From Mytilus californianus (taxonomy: Eukaryota > Mollusca > Bivalvia > Mytilida > Mytilidae), in the NCBI RefSeq assembly GCF_021869535.1, contig NW_026262734.1:81344339-81408338 (forward strand): a stretch of DNA of 64,000 bases, written 5' to 3'. Position 1 is the stretch's first letter. Each line of letters opens with the position of its first letter. The notes beneath the pieces were generated by a model that saw only the letters and a program-made list of their open reading frames with translations, did no database searches and was not told the DNA's origin. Shown in pieces: positions 58,524 to 64,000 of the stretch. A program made the position numbers and the translations under genes.

Positions 58524-59678
58524 CTATTGCATTTTATAAATCATAATGGACAACCCCTCCTCATTGATAACCATGAGTTCTTTTGTTAAATCGTTATAAG
58601 AAAGTCCCATTGGCCCTTTAATGCCATCTTCTTCGTTCAGAATAATGTCATGTTTCTGTCCATCCCGATATATTCTGTAAATAGCATTTGAGTCGACAGA
58701 TGATACGTAAACGTCATTGTTATCATCAACTGCAATACCCATAAGACCGTTAAGTTCCGGGCTGTCGTAAAAAACTCGTTCTTTCCAGTCAGATGTCGTA
58801 ACATATACTTTGTCATCATTGTCAGCTATATAGTATATTTCATTGGCTTTGTTCATAGAAATATACGACGGATCAGAGGTTGTTGAGATCTTTCTCTGTT
58901 CTACACCATCAATATCTACCAAAGATAAGCTACTATTACTATCACGAACACAAATGTTTCCATTTATACATGTAATTACTGTACATTCTAGTCCAACTCC
59001 AATATTACTACTCGGTTCTAAAGTATCAAGATCAACTATTTGGAAAAATCTTCTATAGGAGCTAACAAGAGCTTTGTTGTTGTCATATAGAGCAACTGCA
59101 CACGGATTATATTGTAGCTCTATTGACCTAACATTTGATCCCTCAAGGTCACAAACATATATATTGTCGTAATAGCTGTTGGCTAAAAGTAATCTATTTC
59201 CGGGAATAAAACATCCGCAGTGAATGTTAACACCACCGTCAATTTCTGATGTCTTGAATGAAGTTAAAAGGCATAACCGTTTCTGGTCACTTTGATGTCT
59301 AGCCTGACCTTGTTGATCTATGTCTAATATAGCATCCCCACTTTTTACGCCTTTTGCAACCTTTTCGATCGAAATTATAGGTTTACAGCTTTGATGTGAT
59401 TCTGACATACAAAAGTTACAAAGTACACGATCATGTTGACAGCAAAATAAAACAGTATTTTGGTCTGGATGGTATTCACATTTTCTGGAAGGTTCAATTA
59501 GTGTGGAACTCAGGTTTTGTACCCTCTGGATTGGTACAATCTTGTGAGGAGGGGACAATTTTTTGTGGAATTTGGCATAAGCATTGCAGACAGGTTCCCC
59601 ACAATCATTGCACCTAGATCCTGCACTCATCTTATTTCCATCACTTTTACACCCAGCACAAAATATACCGTCCGCCAT
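58524..59678 (-). CDS. Two-B-box TRIM-like protein with beta-propeller, no RING or coiled coil
   Basis: 384 residues, stop TAG. Residues 7-45 are a B-box1-like zinc finger (Cys7, Cys10, Cys23, Cys26, Cys31, His38, His45). Tyr34 sits where the family has a cysteine. Residues 67-98 are an intact B-box2 (CEYH, FCC, LCNFC, H95, C98). After only about 45 residues, from about 145 to the end, repeats such as LMGIAVDDNNDVYVSS and PMGLSYNDLTKELMV form an NHL/WD-like propeller. Most related bivalve proteins have a long coiled coil between these parts; here it is missing. The start is the ATG one base after the acceptor 'attgtttcag', so the 37 residues upstream in the open frame are intron sequence, and a non-coding 5' exon is expected. 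The role is unknown; the family includes ubiquitin ligases and adaptors in immunity, but without a RING this one could at most be an adaptor. Confidence 0.85.
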   Translation of the reverse strand: MADGIFCAGCKSDGNKMSAGSRCNDCGEPVCNAYAKFHKKLSPPHKIVPIQRVQNLSSTLIEPSRKCEYHPDQNTVLFCCQHDRVLCNFCMSESHQSCKPIISIEKVAKGVKSGDAILDIDQQGQARHQSDQKRLCLLTSFKTSEIDGGVNIHCGCFIPGNRLLLANSYYDNIYVCDLEGSNVRSIELQYNPCAVALYDNNKALVSSYRRFFQIVDLDTLEPSSNIGVGLECTVITCINGNICVRDSNSSLSLVDIDGVEQRKISTTSDPSYISMNKANEIYYIADNDDKVYVTTSDWKERVFYDSPELNGLMGIAVDDNNDVYVSSVDSNAIYRIYRDGQKHDIILNEEDGIKGPMGLSYNDLTKELMVINEEGLSIMIYKMQ

Positions 59679-59829
59679 TCTGAAACAATAGGATAAAGTA
59701 AAGTTAGCAACAGAAGTTTTGAAATTGAAGTATGCAAATAAAACATAAGAGTGCACACGCTGAAATGTTTCGCCTGTTTTACTGACCATTGATTTTATGT
59801 TGAAAGTCTTAAAGGTAAAGATTTTGTGT

Positions 59830-60430
59830 TACTACTTGTATTACATAAACTTAACATTTTTAAAAGATCCATGACAATGAGGTCAAGGTCAGACAATCCT
59901 GTCGGATAGACATGTTCACCTTACAATTATTCCATACACCAAATATAGTTGACCTATTCTTATGGTAATTGAAAAACAGACCAAAACACAAAAACTTAAC
60001 ATTGACCAGTAAACCATGAAAATGAGGTCAAGGTCAGCTTATACCTACCGGACAAGCATGTACACCTTACAACCATTCCATACACCAAATATATAGTTGA
60101 CCTACTGCTTATAGTATTTGAAAAACAGACCAAAGCTAAAACTTAACATTGACCAATGAACCATGAAAATGAGGCCAAGGTCATATAAGGCCTATCAGAC
60201 AGACGTGTACATCTTACACACATTCCATACACTAAACATAGTTGACCTATTGCTTATAGCATTTGAAAAACAGATTAAAACTAAAAACTTAACATTGACC
60301 AATGAACCCTGAAAATGAGGTCAAGGTCAGATGAAACCTGCCAGACTGACACGTACCCCTTACAATCATTCCATACACCACATATAGTTGACCTACAGCT
60401 TGTTGTATCTGAGAAACTGACCTAATCATG
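59830..60430. repeat. Tandem repeat, about 145-base units, four copies
   Basis: Each unit contains 'atgaggtcaaggtcag' or a variant, 'accttacaa(t/c)(c/t)attccat', 'accaaatatagttgacct' and 'gaaaaacagacc'. A partial unit follows at 60960-61075. I recall this as part of a common mussel repeat. Confidence 0.88.
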
Positions 60431-60454
60431 TAACTTTATTTTAGGTATTTTTGT

Positions 60455-60945
60455 CCTATAGCTCCTCAACGGTTTCGGTACATATACATCCTCGGATTTC
60501 AAATGTTTGGCTTTGAGCGTTCCTGATGAAGGTAAATCCAGAAAAGCGCTTCGGACGCATGAAATTATTAAACGTGTTGTTTTCAATTTTTTACATCACT
60601 GGGTTGATACCTCTGCTGGTGGACTATCAGTCCCCGAGGGTATCATCAGCTCAGTAGTCAGTACTTCGGTACTGACATGATTTAACAAACTTTTCTAAAA
60701 TTGTCCGTTTTTAAATTTTGAAATTATTAAGAAACTAAGGTTTCAACTCCCTCAGGCAAAGTTGACTTTAGATGAATTTGGATAATTATTTTAGGTATTT
60801 TTGTCATATAGCTCTTCAACGGTTTCGGTACTTATACATCCTCGGATTTCAAATGTTTGGCTTTGAGCGTTCCTGATGAAGGTAAATCCAGACAAAGCGC
60901 TTCTGACGCATGAAATTATTAAACGTGTTGTTTTCAATTTTTTAA
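60455..60945. repeat. Pair of 155-base direct repeats inside the array
   Basis: The block running from 'ttttaggtatttttgtc' through 'caacggtttcggta' and 'gcgttcctgatgaaggtaaa' to 'ttaaacgtgttgttttcaat' occurs at about 60440-60594 and 60790-60945 with very few differences. A minus-strand 60-codon frame at 60791-60973 is part of it. Confidence 0.85.
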
Positions 60946-61084
60946 CCTTGATCACTGATCCATATGAGGTCAAGGTCAGGTGAAATCTGTCTGACGGACA
61001 TAAAGACGTTGCAAGGAACCCATATAACCAAATTTAGTTATCCTATTACTCATAATAAGTGAGAAATTGACATGACATTATGAA

Positions 61085-61175
61085 ATATAAAGCTTTATAC
61101 AACTAGTTTATATCGCCGCCGTCGCCGGATAGTACTCTCTATGTCTCTCATACGGCGACGAAAGTCGCAGGCAAG
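61085..61175. repeat. End of the tandem-repeat element, GC-rich
   Basis: 'tatcgccgccgtcgccggat' followed by 'acggcgacgaaagtcgcagg' is an abrupt GC-rich block closing the repeat array. It contains a small inverted CGCCG/CGGCG motif. Confidence 0.5.
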
Positions 61176-61828
61176 ACAACAAAACTATTTACAGTCAGAC
61201 AGCATCATTAGATTTAGATTATAGACTGAATTTGTATCTCAAACACAATACATACGGCTGACTTATCCTTTTGTATAAATTTGGTATTTTACAACAACAA
61301 TCGTCTGTTTCCTTTTGTGAGCTTTCTGCTGTTGTATTAGTACTGCGCAATTTAATGAAGGCAGCGGCTTATAATATCACGATTTTGTTAAAAAAATACT
61401 AACAAAGATTTATGAAATTAATTAAACTGTACATCATGGTGCTTATGTAATGCCTCTGGTCGATTATCAGCCCGTGCATCTCGTGGTTGATGGAGTTTCG
61501 GCCTATGCAACTGTATACACGCACTTTCTTTCATTTTAAGCAACAAAAGACCCATTTATTCCATAAATTATTCTTTTTATGGTACCATAATGTAGGAAGC
61601 ATTATAATGCAAGATAAATATAAGTACAGGTTATTCGGCGCAAATAAATTCCGTATTTTGGTGCGATTGTTACCTTTACTTGAAAAATAATATTTGGCGA
61701 AAATGATACAACATGAAACTAGCAATTGGCACAAAAAGACTGCAGTCCTGTAAGCACTGTCGTCCATGTCATAACTGCATACGAGGACGCCTGATGGATT
61801 TAGATTCTATATTTATTTTATCACTTAC

Positions 61829-62023
61829 TTAGTATGCATGTCTAATTCTATGCCCCAAAATATATTTAAGTGTTCCTGTATTAATTTTTTTATCTGAACC
61901 CCACCTATTCGTATCTGCAAAAATATCGACAATGTAGAAATTTACAAGCCGACAGAAATTCCCTATTATGGTCAGGAACGTGACAAAACAGAGAGTAAGC
62001 ACAGCGCGGTTTATAGATTTCAT
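61829..62023 (-). CDS. Candidate short secreted peptide (uncertain)
   Basis: A 64-residue frame from the second in-frame ATG (62021-62023). It starts MKSINRAVLTLCFVTFLT, followed by IIGNFC, a good signal-peptide profile, then a basic tail without a cysteine pattern. The codons are less AT-rich than the flanks. A donor-like 'gtaagt' directly follows the TAA stop. I recognise no family. A chance frame or a decayed exon is equally possible, and an ATG 11 codons upstream (62056) would bury the signal sequence. Confidence 0.25.
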   Translation of the reverse strand: MKSINRAVLTLCFVTFLTIIGNFCRLVNFYIVDIFADTNRWGSDKKINTGTLKYILGHRIRHAY

Positions 62024-62226
62024 TGTGTATTGAATTCGGTGCTCACACGTCCGCACTTTTGTTGGGAAATGTCACATTTTCTTTCTTTATTTACTGATAT
62101 TTATATGCATATTGAATGCCTATTTATTTTGTCCAACTACTTACAAGCTTTACTTACATTCATATGTAGATATATATATACATAAGGACTTTATAGGATG
62201 ACAGAAATGTCAGAAGTATATTTTGT

Positions 62227-62686
62227 TTATTTATTGTTAATTATGTGTTTAGTACATTCATGGGGGTAGTCGAAATTCTGTATCACTAGCCTGTCAACAC
62301 GGAGGTTGTTAGTCCGGATCCTGTTTAATGCATCTGCCCCCTTTGATGGGAAAAAAATATCATTATTTTGCTTAAAATCGTTTTTAAATAATCCGGTATT
62401 TTTTTCCATTTTGGACAGTTACGCCCTTTTCCTTAGATCCTGGATCTGCCCTGAAACTTGTAGTTATTTTACATTCACTTAGTCAAATATTTTAACATTT
62501 TTCATAAATAGTTTTATTAAAAGAATTATATTACTACAAACAAATCTATTTTGTACATGAAAAATAAAGAAGCAATTTCTCATGTATACAACTAGGAATG
62601 AACTATATTTTTATCAGTTACAAACAGCTGAAAGAGATAATGTACTATATACCACAGTGTAGATACTATTCTGTACGCCATCCGCG
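62227..62686. other. Spacer upstream of the candidate exon at 62687
   Basis: This is AT-rich sequence with no element I can name. If 62687-62756 is a first exon, its promoter and leader lie here. The 60-codon minus-strand frame at 62227-62409 has no recognisable feature. Confidence 0.4.
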
Positions 62687-62756
62687 ATGTCGCGATTTTC
62701 GAAGCGAGAACTTTTTGGATCACATTTTAAATTTGATGGATATACTGAATTAAACG
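62687..62756 (+). CDS. Candidate first coding exon of a gene leaving the right edge
   Basis: ATG opens 23 codons (MSRFSKRELFGSHFKFDGYT, then ELN) plus one base, directly before a consensus donor 'gtaagt'. The start lies in a small GC-richer island ('gtacgccatccgcgatgtcg'), unlike the surroundings. The peptide is charged, balanced in composition and not repeat-like. I do not recognise the protein and found no second exon before 64000, so the call rests on composition and the donor only. Confidence 0.4.
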
Positions 62757-64000
62757 GTAAGTTGATCATCTGTACATTGCTTAATGATTAATTCAGCTGA
62801 CATCGATATTCTCAAATGGTTTAGAATTAAATTCAGCACATTCATTATTCGTATCTTTGCCTTAATCAAGAGATTTTCAAGTGCATCACTCAGGAAAATC
62901 AGTCGGTGAACCTAAAAACAATCTTTTTACCCTCTTAGTGTACAAATTAACGTAAAAACCAGACGTAATTAACTAAATGAAGTATATTTCAAGTGGTGGT
63001 AAAAGTTTCAACCAGATCTTTGAAGCCAGAAAAAAGAAAATTACACTTGTTTGAATTTCTCACTGTACGATCAGTCTCGCTTGTATATTTTGAAACTGTA
63101 TGCATATGATCAGTCTTTATTTCACTGTATTCTAGTGGTGATTTCAAAGTTATTTACGGTACATTAGAAGGTGGCATTTTTCTAAATAACACAAATATAT
63201 TTCAATAAATTCACATCCTGAAAACTTATGAAACATGTTTTAGCTTGATGGGGTGTACTCGACTTACTACATTAAGTATAAGGATGTTTAAATGTTGCTA
63301 AAATAAGAGGAAGGTTTGTTGTATATATAAGTTTCAGAAATGTCCTCCGTTATACTTAAAATTGTACAAACACACAGATTTAATTGTTATATAAAAATGC
63401 ATGTATTTACACACATTCGAGGCCGTACTGTAGCCTATAATTGATCACAGTTCCTTCTTTTTGTTTTGGATGTAGAGCTGTCTCTTTGACACTCAATTGT
63501 ACACCACTTTGTAAAGCGGGGGTTTATAGTGATAATGAAGTCCGTCTTTCCGTTGGACCGGTACAATATGTTTCGTCGGTTTTGTAAGTGCATCTCCTCA
63601 TAAACCACTTAATATACATTGTGGGTTCCAGCCATTTTTAAATGGAGAGGGGGTCCAATCCAGGAGAAAAGGGATTCCAAATATATGTTCCCATACAAAT
63701 GCCGTCTACAAAAATCATCAGAAATATATATGTATTGTCTGATGAAAGAAATTACACGTTATAGTTCCCTGGACAGTTCATAATATCACATAGACACGTA
63801 TATACCTTCAAATTGCCGTTGTTTCTTTTTCAAAATTACGACTGGTCATACAGTCAAAAAATCTGAAATCGCTTCTAGAATACAGTCAGTTCTAGACTGA
63901 TCGTACAGTAATTTATTTTGGGATCCTCAAGAAAAACATATTTTATTTATAGGAAATACGAATATTCTACTTAAATACGAAAAGAATATTGAAACAGTAT
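62757..64000. other. Right edge: probable intron or spacer
   Basis: This region is AT-rich. It carries a fragment of the dispersed 'gccaatgagacaac' repeat in reverse at about 63420-63500 ('ggccgtactgtagcctataa', 'gctgtctctttgacactcaa'). Nothing else is supported. Confidence 0.5.

Noticed and set aside
59679..59789. Upstream 37 codons of the B-box frame
   Set aside because: A good splice acceptor ends one base before the family-typical start, so these codons are most likely intron.
60791..60973. 60-codon minus-strand frame
   Set aside because: It is part of the direct repeat present twice in the array.

Overview
The window is eukaryotic, AT-rich and intron-rich. It holds a complete 31-exon MED13 gene, the 5' end of a BLTP2 gene, and many dispersed repeats. 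Several repeats look like families I associate with bivalve molluscs of the mussel group: a tRNA-derived SINE with an ATCA tail, a repeat containing 'gccaatgagacaactctcca', and one containing 'gacatattccccatttccattctc'. That assignment is from memory and no database was searched. Most lone reading frames in the introns and spacers are chance or repeat-derived.

Layout. (1) 1-17317, minus strand: the first three coding exons (17317-17259, 12368-12245, 2485-2436) of a BLTP2 (KIAA0100/hobbit-like) bridge-like lipid-transfer protein. Its introns of about 4.9 and 9.8 kb are packed with repeats, and the gene runs off the left edge. (2) 17318-17642: a 325-base interval between the two divergent start codons, almost certainly a shared bidirectional promoter. 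It carries a CCAAT box and a CGCCATATT YY1-type site. (3) 17643-49664, plus strand: MED13, the large PIWI-like subunit of the Mediator CDK8 kinase module. I traced 31 coding exons joining in frame to 2017 residues. (4) 49665 to about 54.2 kb: probable 3' UTR, then spacer. (5) 56.6-58.3 kb: a long hairpin element and a CGATCG-rich satellite. (6) 58524-59678, minus strand: a two-B-box, TRIM-like protein with a beta-propeller but no RING or coiled coil. (7) 59.8-61.2 kb: tandem repeat arrays. (8) 61.8-62.8 kb: two weaker candidates, a short secreted-peptide-like frame (minus) and a possible first coding exon of a gene leaving the right edge (plus).

MED13 and BLTP2 act in unrelated places (nuclear transcription control and ER-plasma membrane lipid transfer), so they probably share a promoter without sharing a pathway. 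The MED13 introns are a museum of small DNA transposons. They include three copies of a TWA-target-site family, a TTAA-flanked GGTGGTA element, a 778-bp element flanked by TTAAT, two apparently identical 451-bp copies of one element in a single intron, several hairpins, and a tandem quadruplication of an exon end with its splice donor.
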